A stretch of 64,000 nucleotides of DNA from NCBI GenBank assembly GCA_965204665.1, contig OZ242002.1, positions 310,001-374,000 of the forward strand, read 5' to 3'. The notes below the pieces were generated by a model. That model saw nothing but the letters and a program-made list of their open reading frames with translations, was not told where the DNA came from and did no database searches. The DNA is from Nemesobacter sp965204665 (GTDB lineage: Bacteria > Desulfobacterota_D > UBA1144 > Nemesobacterales > Nemesobacteraceae). The position numbers and the translations under genes are program-made. Below, piece after piece: positions 1 to 8,172 of this stretch. Positions within the stretch are counted from its first letter, which is position 1; each line of letters starts with the position of its first letter.

Positions 1-230
1 GAAAAACCTCTTGAAAAACATATATGGAACTTATGACGGGAAACAATACTAGCAGTACAGGTGCCAGCAGGCAGTGAACAAAACAGATTCCCGCAATGGA
101 TATTGCAAAGGAGTCAGTAAACTTCTGAATATATCTCTTGCTCATTGCATAACTTCTCCTAATTGTATACGCATATGGCGACCAATCTCTGAAATTCGCC
201 TAAACGGAATTTTCCGTCCACAATTTAGTC
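1..230. other. Left edge, no gene recognised
   Basis: The only open frame here (69 codons from 74) has no recognisable family, no ribosome binding site and runs into the IS30 end. I see no supported gene in this stretch. Confidence 0.5.
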
Positions 231-1637
231 CGCCCATTAAACTTCGAAGTGCAACACTCGGGACTGGTGTTGCTCCGTTCTGATAAGATTTTCGGATAAC
301 TTTACCATGTCTGTTTCTTTGTGCGAATTCATGCGCAGATGCGCATGAAAATTCTTCGGATTCGGCACGACTCTCCCCATGCGGCTCACAATGCGGGCGC
401 ACCTGCCCCGTTCCGTCTCTCTGATTCTTTCTCCGTCCGACGACACCATTCCGAAGAACGTAATCAGTATCTGTAACAGCCGGATTACAGAGCCGTGCCT
501 TCACCGCAACCTCCTGCAGACTCTCCGTCCGCACAGCGACAAGGGCTGTCAGGTGCCGACCGGTTCTTCTATGGGACTCTCTCTCCGTTCCGGCGCTTCG
601 TGAATCACCTCATACGGCGTTCTGAACCCCGGAATCTTCCACGGACGATGATTCAGCAGGTCTTCCACCCCTTTCACCTCCGACTTGCTCAGTCGGCTCA
701 GATCAGTCCCCTCGGGCCGGTACTGCCGAATCAACCCGTTGCCGTGTTCGTTCAGCCCCCGCTCCCATGAATGATACGGCGTAGTGAAATAAAACTCCGC
801 TCCCGGAGCTTTTTTCGATACTTTCTCGTGGTCGGAGAACTCCTTACCGTTGTCCGACGTCATCGTCGGACACAAACTCTTCCAGGACTTCAACTTCCTC
901 TTCATCGCCGCACTCACTCCCTTCGCAGTTCTGCGTTTCACCCCCTGCAGCAAAGAGAATTTCGATCTCCGCTCCACCATCGTCACCAAAGCTCCGCGAT
1001 GCTCACCGCCTACTATAGTGTCCAGCTCCCGGTCCCCGAACCGACTCTTCTCATCCACCACCGCAGGCCTCTGCGCTGTATCCACCCTGTTCACTATCAC
1101 CCCCCCCCCGCCGTCCCGCCCGACCCTTCACGCGACGGTTGTACTTCCTGCCTCCATAGCCGGACGATACAACTCTCCTCCCTGCCCGCGGTCCCGCCTG
1201 ATGTATCGATATATGGATGTCGTACTTATACCCGCTGTCCCTTCATACTTCAGACGACCCGCTGTCTGCTCGGGACTGAACCGGCAGTTCGTCAGCATTC
1301 CGCCGATCACCGCACGGAGATCAGCCGTCATCTTCCGAACAGACGCCGCATCCCTCTGTCTGTTCTCCGCCGTCTCCTGCGCCCGGTCGTGCCTGTAACC
1401 TTCCTTTCCCCGGTTCCTCTTCAACTCCCGACTGATCGTGGATGCGGAACGATCAAGTCGGCCGGCGATCTGCCGAACAGATAAACCCTCGGCCTTCAAC
1501 ATCTCTATCCGGATTCGCTCTTCGCAGCCGAGGTGATTGTAGTCTGATGACATCAGATATGCCCTCCTTATCAACTACTCATTTTTACGGACCGCTTCGT
1601 TATAATTCAAGTGTTGCACTTCGAAGTTTAATAGGCG
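231..1637 (-). mobile_element. IS30-family insertion sequence, copy 1 (full length, inactive)
   Basis: Both ends carry a matching terminal inverted repeat of about 28 bp (231-258 and 1610-1637, inner core ACTTCGAAGTGCAACACT) with one mismatch. The 1407-bp unit contains one transposase reading frame on the minus strand that is now broken. I see no clear target-site duplication in the flanking bases. A second, truncated copy lies at 32040, and end-only fragments at 31831 and 34600, so this family has been active in the genome. About 300 bp between the transposase stop (549) and the left repeat are non-coding. Confidence 0.85.
549..1553 (-). pseudogene. IS30-family transposase, frameshifted
   Basis: The N-terminal part (start at 1553, with an AAGGAGGG ribosome binding site) has the IS30 helix-turn-helix, with motifs EERIRIEMLKAEGLSVRQIA and STISRELKRN. 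The C-terminal part has the DDE integrase core (DTIVGG, TSDNGKEF, ERGLNEHGNGLIRQY). Compared with copy 2, this copy lacks 4 bp near 1156, which brings a stop at 1128. It also carries a run of ten G (minus strand, 1100-1109) where copy 2 has GAGGGG. A nine- or twelve-G run would put the second half in the other local frame. No intact transposase can be read, so the element is probably immobile unless helped in trans. Confidence 0.85.
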
Positions 1638-1841
1638 AGATCAATGGAGGAGCCTGTTATATATAGATCATCCAGATGAAAACTCACCACACCCAAAAAT
1701 AAAAACCCTATCTTCAACTTGGTGAAGTATCCGGATTGATGCTGTGACAACCACATCACCGATTGCACGGAATACGGTCGCGGAATCCGAATAAATTCCA
1801 TAGCGCACTGATTCATAATTGCTGAATGCAGGCATTTGTCC

Positions 1842-1868
1842 TTGACACATGTAGGGGGGGGGTAGAAT
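1842..1868 (+). promoter_or_regulatory. Putative phase-variable promoter of lipoprotein 1 (G9 spacer)
   Basis: A perfect -35 box TTGACA (1842-1847) and a -10 box TAGAAT (1863-1868) are separated by 15 nt, of which the last nine are G (1854-1862). The same arrangement precedes the other two paralogues. A predicted leader of about 55 nt then leads to an AAGGAGG ribosome binding site (1913-1919) and the ATG at 1929. The spacer is two bases shorter than optimal, so gain of G residues should raise transcription. Function is inferred by analogy with poly-G spacer promoters such as Neisseria porA. Confidence 0.75.
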
Positions 1869-1928
1869 CAAAGCCATAACCTTATGATGGGTGAATATTT
1901 TGCGCAAGCGCAAGGAGGTTTTTCTACT

Positions 1929-3395
1929 ATGAAATTACGTAATTTCTTAGTGATGTTGTTTCTGCTCGGCGGAGCGGTTTTCTTCGCTGCCTGCGAAGGG
2001 GATATGGGTCCGGCGGGTCCGAAAGGAGATAAGGGGGATAAAGGAGACCCGGGTCCGGCAGGTAGGGCGGGTAAAGATGGGGCGAAAGGTAACCCGGGCG
2101 AGGACCTGACACCGACAATTGATCCCAGATGTGACGTGAGTAACGGTATAACGGTACCGAAAAATTTTGCGGTGAGCCCTGTAGGAACCAATGATGACGA
2201 TATTATCTGCGGAAATTCTATCTCAGATGATATAAAAGCCGGAGAAGGTGACGATACTGTTTACGGTGCGGGAGGGAACGATCTGCTCTATGGTGAAAAA
2301 GGCGATGATACACTCTACGGAGAAGAGGGAGAGGATTTTCTCATAGGCGGAGAAGGTGACGACACTGCCTACGGCGGAGAAGGACAAGACTACTTCCAAG
2401 GCGCCGGAGAGGGGAATGATGAATTCTACGGAGGAGAAGATGACGATGCGTTTTATCTCGGCCAACCGGGAGACGATACGTTTGACGGCGGCCCCGGTCT
2501 TGATCGTATAAATTGGGCTATTCCTCCTGATCCCGGAAACATAAGTGTCCCGAACTCGAATTTCCTGACAGAAAATTCGACGATAGACCTTTCCAGCGGC
2601 ACCTTTACGCATGCTACATACGGTAATAAGAAACTCGTGAGTATTGAGGATGTTACAGGAGGTAGAGGCAATGACAGGATTACCGGAGATAATGAAGACA
2701 ATTTCCTGATTGGTTGGAACGGTACCGACACTTTAATCGGTGGAGGCGGAGACGATACGCTTGAACCCGGTCCCGGTCCCGGTGCGGCAGGTAAGGCAGA
2801 TGGAGGGGATGGCAACGATACTCTGATAGTATATGGAGGCACCTATCAGCTGCCGAGTTGGAGCAGTCCTTATACACCCGGAGGCACTAACGCAAAAGAC
2901 ACATTTATCCTGGGAACTACTCTCGCCGGTGATATGACAAATTTCGAGAACCTTTCCGCTCTTTCATATGACTACGGTTTTCGTACTTCAGCTGTTACTT
3001 TTACAGGAGACGGCAAGGCGAATATTCTCACAGGCGGCTCGGGAGCCGATGTTCTTAACGGTGCGGGAGGGAACGACATTCTTATAGGTAGTAAAGGAGT
3101 CGATAACCTTACCGGCGGAACGGGGAACGACACCTTCGTTATAGTCAAGGAAGACGGAGATACGGTCGGTGTGGATATCATTACGGACTTCACATTGACG
3201 GACGACAAGATTTACTTCAGCGGCTTCGCGGCCGGGGCCAGAGCGTTGACCAACACTGCAGGCAAGATTTCCGTAGGAGGAGTTGAAGTTGTTCAGATAG
3301 GCAGCACGGCGGACAACACCAAAGCGGGGAATATCATCAGCCAGAACAAGTATGAGTTTGTAGTTGCAGATTGGTGGCGGCGGCCCAGCCGGTGA
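1929..3395 (+). CDS. Collagen-like, RTX-type calcium-binding lipoprotein 1
   Basis: This is a 488-residue predicted surface lipoprotein. The ATG at 1929 follows AAGGAGG and begins a type II signal peptide with lipobox FFAAC and acylated Cys22; the frame opens upstream at 1884, but that start would spoil the signal. Residues 24-59 are twelve Gly-X-Y triplets (GPKGDKGDKGDPG type). A short conserved module follows with Cys68 (DPRCDVSNGI) and a second Cys in DDIICGN. The rest is rich in GGxGxDxxx nonapeptides of the RTX/serralysin calcium-binding type, ending with a serralysin-like block (GTGNDTFVI, DIITDFTLTDDKIYF). There is no adjacent type I secretion gene; the lipobox suggests the general secretory and Lol route. 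A role in adhesion or surface structure is inference. It is paralogous to the genes at 11879 and 47168. Confidence 0.85.
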   Translation: MKLRNFLVMLFLLGGAVFFAACEGDMGPAGPKGDKGDKGDPGPAGRAGKDGAKGNPGEDLTPTIDPRCDVSNGITVPKNFAVSPVGTNDDDIICGNSISDDIKAGEGDDTVYGAGGNDLLYGEKGDDTLYGEEGEDFLIGGEGDDTAYGGEGQDYFQGAGEGNDEFYGGEDDDAFYLGQPGDDTFDGGPGLDRINWAIPPDPGNISVPNSNFLTENSTIDLSSGTFTHATYGNKKLVSIEDVTGGRGNDRITGDNEDNFLIGWNGTDTLIGGGGDDTLEPGPGPGAAGKADGGDGNDTLIVYGGTYQLPSWSSPYTPGGTNAKDTFILGTTLAGDMTNFENLSALSYDYGFRTSAVTFTGDGKANILTGGSGADVLNGAGGNDILIGSKGVDNLTGGTGNDTFVIVKEDGDTVGVDIITDFTLTDDKIYFSGFAAGARALTNTAGKISVGGVEVVQIGSTADNTKAGNIISQNKYEFVVADWWRRPSR

Positions 3396-3441
3396 AGTTG
3401 TTTTCGTAAAAGAAACAGCCTCGACTTATATTCGGCAAGAT

Positions 3442-3475
3442 AAACCCGGGTCTCAGGAGATTGAGGTCCGGGTTT
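3442..3475 (+). terminator. Rho-independent-like terminator after lipoprotein 1
   Basis: AAACCCGG (3442-3449) pairs perfectly with CCGGGTTT (3468-3475), and the second arm ends in TTT. A related GC-rich hairpin stands in the same place after lipoprotein 3 (48621-48652). Confidence 0.65.
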
Positions 3476-3486
3476 CTGCAGTGAAA

Positions 3487-3517
3487 CTGTCTGAAGGGAA
3501 AACCGTGATTCAGACAG
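3487..3517 (+). terminator. Second hairpin downstream of lipoprotein 1
   Basis: CTGTCTGAA (3487-3495) and TTCAGACAG (3509-3517) form a perfect 9-bp stem with a 13-nt loop. There is no T tract after it, so it may be a back-up terminator or a transcript-stabilising structure. Confidence 0.4.
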
Positions 3518-3524
3518 GGCGAAA

Positions 3525-3597
3525 GAGGCTGTGAAAACATACCGGTTCTGAGATCTATGCTGAACAATGCAGAACCTCAGAATATCTTCACAGCCTC
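3525..3597. repeat. Dispersed palindromic repeat, copy A (73 bp)
   Basis: The unit begins with GAGGCTGTGAA and ends with its exact reverse complement TTCACAGCCTC, giving 11-bp terminal inverted repeats. The interior (CGGTTCTGAGATCTATGCTG, then AACAATGCAGAACC) recurs at 33678-33752 and, inverted, at 46788-46860. Half copies are at 34711 and 47051. Size, palindromy and dispersal suit a MITE-like or REP-like element. Confidence 0.75.
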
Positions 3598-4164
3598 AAA
3601 TGCCTCTCTTCATTTTTTGACCTTTTCAATTAAAAACTTTATTTTTTAGCGTGCATAGTTGTACATAGAGACGGGGTAATTAACAATTGAAATTCCCTGA
3701 AATCTTAAGGCTTCCTGCAGTTGCTTTATTCGTAACGACTATCTCAGCACTAAATCCGGGAGGAAGGCTTTTTGCACTTGCTTTATCCATAGTGATTATA
3801 TCTCAGTACCAATGCACTATCCGGGGAAAAGAGTTAAAGTAGCACGGAAAAGTAGGAGAAGAAAGAGAAACATGTTCGAGTTTCTAGGAGCACTCAGGGT
3901 ATCCATATCCTTCTAAGTTGGTGCCCGTCAGAAAACTCACAATCGTTCAAATTCATCGCCCGTTAATAAAAGTGTTGTGGTGTTAGTTGAAGACCAGAGG
4001 AGTGAAAAGGCCGTTTCCCGACTTTTTGAGTGCGATTGGGCCGAAAATGGCTTTCTGCTGTTCCGTCCCGATTTCGGCAAGCGGAGGAGAATGTCCAATT
4101 TATCAGATAAAGTAAATGCATTGTGAGTTTCCGGATTAGATTTCAGTCTTACGATTCTGCTCCG
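3598..4164. other. Intergenic region before pyrE
   Basis: No protein family is recognisable in either strand. Two imperfect direct repeats occur near 3710-3830: AGGCTTCCTGCAGTTGCTTT and AGGCTTTTTGCACTTGCTTT, each followed by an ATCTCAG-containing stretch. Nothing else is supported. Confidence 0.4.
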
Positions 4165-4719
4165 ATGAATAAAAACAGAGAAAAATTAAAGCAGTTACTT
4201 AAAGATAAATCTGTTCTGCGCGGAAATTTCACCTTGGCTTCGCAGGAGTCGAGTGATTTTTATGTCGATGTCAGAATAACTGCGCTGGACCCGGAAGGAA
4301 TAAATCTGATATCAAAAATTTTTTTTGATGAGATTATAAAGAACAAGGAAATAGAAGCAATAGGATGCGTTCTGTCCGTAGGAGCATCCCCCATTGTAGG
4401 AGCGACTGTTCTTAGAAGTCATATGGAGAACACGAATAGTCCTCCACTTCGCGGATTCACAGTAAGGAAAGAGAAAAAGAAGCATGGAACTAAAAAGGTC
4501 GTAGAGGGTGAACCGATAGGTGGATCCAAGATTGTTATGATTGAGGATGTAATCAATACTGGAGGATCCGTACTGAAGGCTGTTGAATCAGTGAGAGAAG
4601 AGGGTGCGCAGGTCGACCGTGTTCTCTGCGTTATCGACAGAGGAAAAGACACAGAGAAAGTCTTCGAAGAAAGAGGATATAAGTTCTTTTCTATTTTCAA
4701 GCTTTCAGAACTTCTCTGA
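4165..4719 (+). CDS. pyrE: Orotate phosphoribosyltransferase
   Basis: PyrE joins orotate to PRPP to make orotidine 5'-phosphate in pyrimidine synthesis. The 184-residue protein (ATG at 4165; an upstream GTG at 4123 is less likely) shows the type I phosphoribosyltransferase fold. It has the PRPP-binding motif VMIEDVINTGGS, the flexible-loop region RKEKKKHGTKKVVEGE and the N-terminal substrate region SSDFYVDVR. Length is normal for the family. It stands alone, followed 69 bp later by a methyltransferase gene. A 60-residue C-terminal PyrE fragment also exists at 17116, which is a relic of a second, diverged copy. Confidence 0.9.
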   Translation: MNKNREKLKQLLKDKSVLRGNFTLASQESSDFYVDVRITALDPEGINLISKIFFDEIIKNKEIEAIGCVLSVGASPIVGATVLRSHMENTNSPPLRGFTVRKEKKKHGTKKVVEGEPIGGSKIVMIEDVINTGGSVLKAVESVREEGAQVDRVLCVIDRGKDTEKVFEERGYKFFSIFKLSELL

Positions 4720-4788
4720 TTACGACTACGACAAAGCCATGCAAATCATCAACAATTGTAAGGAATATGCGGTTTTTCGGGGACGAAA

Positions 4789-5370
4789 TTGAAACTGAGC
4801 GCATATGGTTATATAAAACAGTTCATCAGGAATCCGAAGTGTACAGGATCAATAACCCCTTCGAACGAAGAACTTGCGCATCTTGTCACCGAAACCGCCA
4901 GGCTGGAAGAAACGGAAACCGTGGTAGAACTGGGACCGGGGACCGGAATTTTTACCGAGAAAATTCTTGAAAAGAGAAAACCCGATTCAACTTTCTTCGC
5001 AATAGAGATAAACTCTGAGTTCTGCCAAGCTACGAGATTTCGTTGTCCTTCAGTCACGGTCTACTTGGATTCAGCGGAAAACATAAAAAAATATCTGTTG
5101 AAGCATGGAAAAGATTCCTGCGACTGCATAATCTCCAGTCTTCCATGGACTATGTTTGACAGGAAAACCCAAAAAAATCTGCTTGAAATTATATTAGATG
5201 TACTCAGACCCGGAGGCAGGATGATAACATACGCCTACTCGATCAGCATGATGACCCCCGGTGCGCGCAGATTCCACTCAATGATGCGGAGCAGATTTGC
5301 AAAAGTCGCGAAATCAAAAACCGTCTGGTCCAATTTTCCTCCCGCATTTGTTTACTATGCAGAGAAATAA
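4789..5370 (+). CDS. PmtA-like SAM-dependent phospholipid N-methyltransferase
   Basis: The 193-residue protein has a class I Rossmann methyltransferase fold. The SAM-binding motif I is VVELGPGTGIFTEKIL (about residue 45), followed by an acidic FAIEIN strand, a motif IV-like IISSLPWTMF and a post-motif VLRPGGRMITY. The N-terminal KQFIRNPKCTGSITPSN resembles the PmtA family, which methylates phosphatidylethanolamine; KsgA-like rRNA methyltransferases lack it. The start is probably TTG at 4789, since no ATG fits before motif I. Substrate is inferred from family resemblance only. Confidence 0.7.
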   Translation: MKLSAYGYIKQFIRNPKCTGSITPSNEELAHLVTETARLEETETVVELGPGTGIFTEKILEKRKPDSTFFAIEINSEFCQATRFRCPSVTVYLDSAENIKKYLLKHGKDSCDCIISSLPWTMFDRKTQKNLLEIILDVLRPGGRMITYAYSISMMTPGARRFHSMMRSRFAKVAKSKTVWSNFPPAFVYYAEK

Positions 5371-5454
5371 ACACTTACATATCAAGTACAGCATATCTTT
5401 TCAGTTATAATTCCGGCAGAGTTTTATCAAACACGCCTCAGACGGTCTTGTTCC

Positions 5455-8154
5455 ATGTCCGATAATACGCTTTACCTGATTGATGGAAGTTCCTATATAT
5501 TCAGGGCGTATTACGGAGTAAAGACAAATCTTTCGACATCCTCGGGATTTCCGACAAACGCCATCTACGGATTCGCATCGATGCTGCTCAAGTTCTTGAG
5601 GGAATACAGACCGAGTTATTTAGCCGTGGTGTTTGATTCGAGAGGAAAAGTCTTCAGAAACAACATATACCCTGATTACAAAGCCAACAGGGATGAGGCT
5701 CCTGAGAACCTCAAAATTCAGTTTCCCAGAATTTTTGAACTAGTAGAGGCGTTTTCAATTCCCATGTTCAGCATCGAGGGATATGAAGCTGATGACATTA
5801 TGGGAACCATCGCCACAGTTAACGGAAAGAGTGAGACAAAGGTCGTGCTCGTCACAGGAGACAAGGATTTTTGCCAATTAGTATCTGAACGCATAACACT
5901 CCTCGACACGATGAAAAACACAACGACCGATGCTCTGCAGGTACAGCAGAAATACGGCGTCCGGCCGGAGCAGATGATCGATCTCTTCGCACTTGTGGGG
6001 GATAAGTCGGACAATGTACCGGGAGTTTCGGGCGTTGGAGTGAAAACGGCTTCCGTGCTTGTTTCGAACTACAATGACCTTGACGGGATATACGGCAATC
6101 TCGATAAAGTAAGAGATTCTACGGCAAAAAAACTCAGCGCTGATAAAGAAGTCGCATATATGAGCCGGGAACTGGTTACTATAAAAACCGATGTGCCGTT
6201 GCCGACAGAAATTAAAAACTTCAGATACCGAGGCCACAAAACCGAACATATCGCACGGATGTTCAGAGAACTTGAATTCAACAAACTACTTGAAGAAGTG
6301 GGTGGTGAGCGTGCAGACAAACAAATCGAAGAAAAGCAATATTACGACTCTTTTGAACTTGTTTCCAGTCGAGACGGACTCGCAGATGTGATAGCGCACA
6401 TAGAAAAGGCAGGGGAGTTGTCCATAAAGATTGAAACTGACTCAAAACTTCCTATGAACGCAAAGATAGCAGGGTTTTCTCTCTGCTTTTCAGAGGGGCA
6501 GGCTTTTTACGTACCGGTGGGACATCATATCGGAAGTATTCCCGCATCCGGTCAGATACGGCTGGAGGAAGCGTTATCAATGCTCAGACCGATACTTGAA
6601 TCTAAAAACATAAGAAAAATCGGTCAGAACATAAAATACGAAATGCTCGTGCTTCGCAATCACGGCATTATGCTCGGAGGCGTGTACTTCGACACCATGC
6701 TGGCTGCACACCTTCTCGACTCTTCCCGCAATAGTTACAAGATTGACGAACTCTCAAGAACCTTTCTGGGACACAAGACTATTTCTTATGAGGAAGTTAT
6801 CGGGAAAGGGAAGCATAAAAAGAATTTCGCCGAAGTTGACATCAAAACCGCAAAAAACTATTCCTGTGAAGAGTCGAATGTGGCGCTGGCACTCTCAAGA
6901 AAACTTCTGCAGACCATCTCAGAAGAAAATCTCTTTGAGTTTTACAGGAAGAACATTCTTGAATTTCTCCATGTACTCTGCGATATGGAATTTACCGGCG
7001 TAGCCGTAGACAATGTGATTCTCGAACAGATGTCGGAAGAGTTTGAGCAGGACCTGAACTCTGTTGAAACTCGAATATATGAAAAAACCGGACATGAATT
7101 CAATATAAACTCAACAAAGCAACTGGCGGACGTGCTTTTCAAAGAACTCAGACTTCCGGCCGGTAAGAAAACCTCGAAAGGGGCTTTTTCCACCAACTCG
7201 GAAGTGTTGCATAATCTCTCGACTATACATGAAGTGCCGAATCTGCTACTCAAACACAGACTTCTCTCCAAACTCAAATCCACGTATATCGATCAGCTTC
7301 CCAGGCTTGTCAACCCCAGAACGAAAAGAATACACACGTCATTCAACCCCGCAGGCACTTCAACCGGAAGACTCAGTTCAAGCGACCCGAACCTTCAAAA
7401 CATCCCCATCAAAACATCAGAAGGAAAAAGAATAAGAAGGGCGTTTGCGGCAAAGAACGAATGTCTGATACTCTCGGCCGACTACTCTCAGATAGAAATC
7501 CGACTGCTAGCTCATTTCTCCAGAGACCCGACTTTGCTGCAGACCATGAGAAGCGGAAAAGATGTCCATCTCACCACCGCATGTGAAATCTTCAACGCAA
7601 CCGAAGCCGAAATTACATCCGAACTGAGAAATCGCGCTAAGACGATAAATTTCAGCATAATCTACGGCATAAGCGCATTCCGACTCTCAAAACAACTCGG
7701 AGTATTAGTTTCCGAAGCGAAGAACTATATAGACAGGTACTTTGAGAAGTATTCAGACGTCAAAGAATATATGCGGTCTTCGATTGAAAGCGCGAAAACA
7801 AAAAAATACGCGGAAACTCTAGTCGGAAGAAGGAGGCTCATACCGGAACTGTTCTCAAAAAACAGTATTGAAAGAGCAAGAGGGGAAAGGGAGGCTGTGA
7901 ACACCCCTATTCAGGGGTCCGCGGCGGATATAATAAATCTCGGTATGGTCCGCATATTCAGAAGATTCAAAAAAGAGGGTTTTCGTTCCAAAATGATTCT
8001 CCAGGTGCATGATGAACTCCTCTTTGAAGTTTATAAAGAGGAACTTGATCAGTTGCGGGTCTGCATAAGAGAAGACATGGAAAACGCATGGAAGATCGAT
8101 GTACCTTTAAGGGTGGAGATCAGAGAAGGACAAAACTGGGCTGATGTCCACTAA
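5455..8154 (+). CDS. polA: DNA polymerase I
   Basis: This 899-residue polymerase fills gaps in repair and removes Okazaki primers. Residues 1-290 are the 5'-3' nuclease (LYLIDGSSYIFRAYYG, VLVTGDKDFCQLV, LVGDKSDNVPGVSGVGVKTA). The middle is a 3'-5' exonuclease-like domain. The C-terminal 400 residues are the family A polymerase with motif A (LSADYSQIEIRLLAHFS), motif B (RNRAKTINFSIIYG) and motif C (QVHDELLFE). The exonuclease domain looks impaired: the position of E. coli Asp355 is Lys (IKIETDS), while Asp424 and Asp501 positions are Glu (NIKYE, YSCEES). Loss of proofreading is inference. dacB follows after 18 bp, probably co-transcribed. Confidence 0.95.
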   Translation: MSDNTLYLIDGSSYIFRAYYGVKTNLSTSSGFPTNAIYGFASMLLKFLREYRPSYLAVVFDSRGKVFRNNIYPDYKANRDEAPENLKIQFPRIFELVEAFSIPMFSIEGYEADDIMGTIATVNGKSETKVVLVTGDKDFCQLVSERITLLDTMKNTTTDALQVQQKYGVRPEQMIDLFALVGDKSDNVPGVSGVGVKTASVLVSNYNDLDGIYGNLDKVRDSTAKKLSADKEVAYMSRELVTIKTDVPLPTEIKNFRYRGHKTEHIARMFRELEFNKLLEEVGGERADKQIEEKQYYDSFELVSSRDGLADVIAHIEKAGELSIKIETDSKLPMNAKIAGFSLCFSEGQAFYVPVGHHIGSIPASGQIRLEEALSMLRPILESKNIRKIGQNIKYEMLVLRNHGIMLGGVYFDTMLAAHLLDSSRNSYKIDELSRTFLGHKTISYEEVIGKGKHKKNFAEVDIKTAKNYSCEESNVALALSRKLLQTISEENLFEFYRKNILEFLHVLCDMEFTGVAVDNVILEQMSEEFEQDLNSVETRIYEKTGHEFNINSTKQLADVLFKELRLPAGKKTSKGAFSTNSEVLHNLSTIHEVPNLLLKHRLLSKLKSTYIDQLPRLVNPRTKRIHTSFNPAGTSTGRLSSSDPNLQNIPIKTSEGKRIRRAFAAKNECLILSADYSQIEIRLLAHFSRDPTLLQTMRSGKDVHLTTACEIFNATEAEITSELRNRAKTINFSIIYGISAFRLSKQLGVLVSEAKNYIDRYFEKYSDVKEYMRSSIESAKTKKYAETLVGRRRLIPELFSKNSIERARGEREAVNTPIQGSAADIINLGMVRIFRRFKKEGFRSKMILQVHDELLFEVYKEELDQLRVCIREDMENAWKIDVPLRVEIREGQNWADVH

Positions 8155-8172
8155 CAGAGACCAATCAGTTCC

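Noticed and set aside
2223..3208. Several long minus-strand open frames inside the lipoprotein genes
   Set aside because: They arise from the low-complexity Gly/Asp codon repeats (no stop on the opposite strand) and show only Ser/Pro/Val-rich translations without ribosome binding sites.
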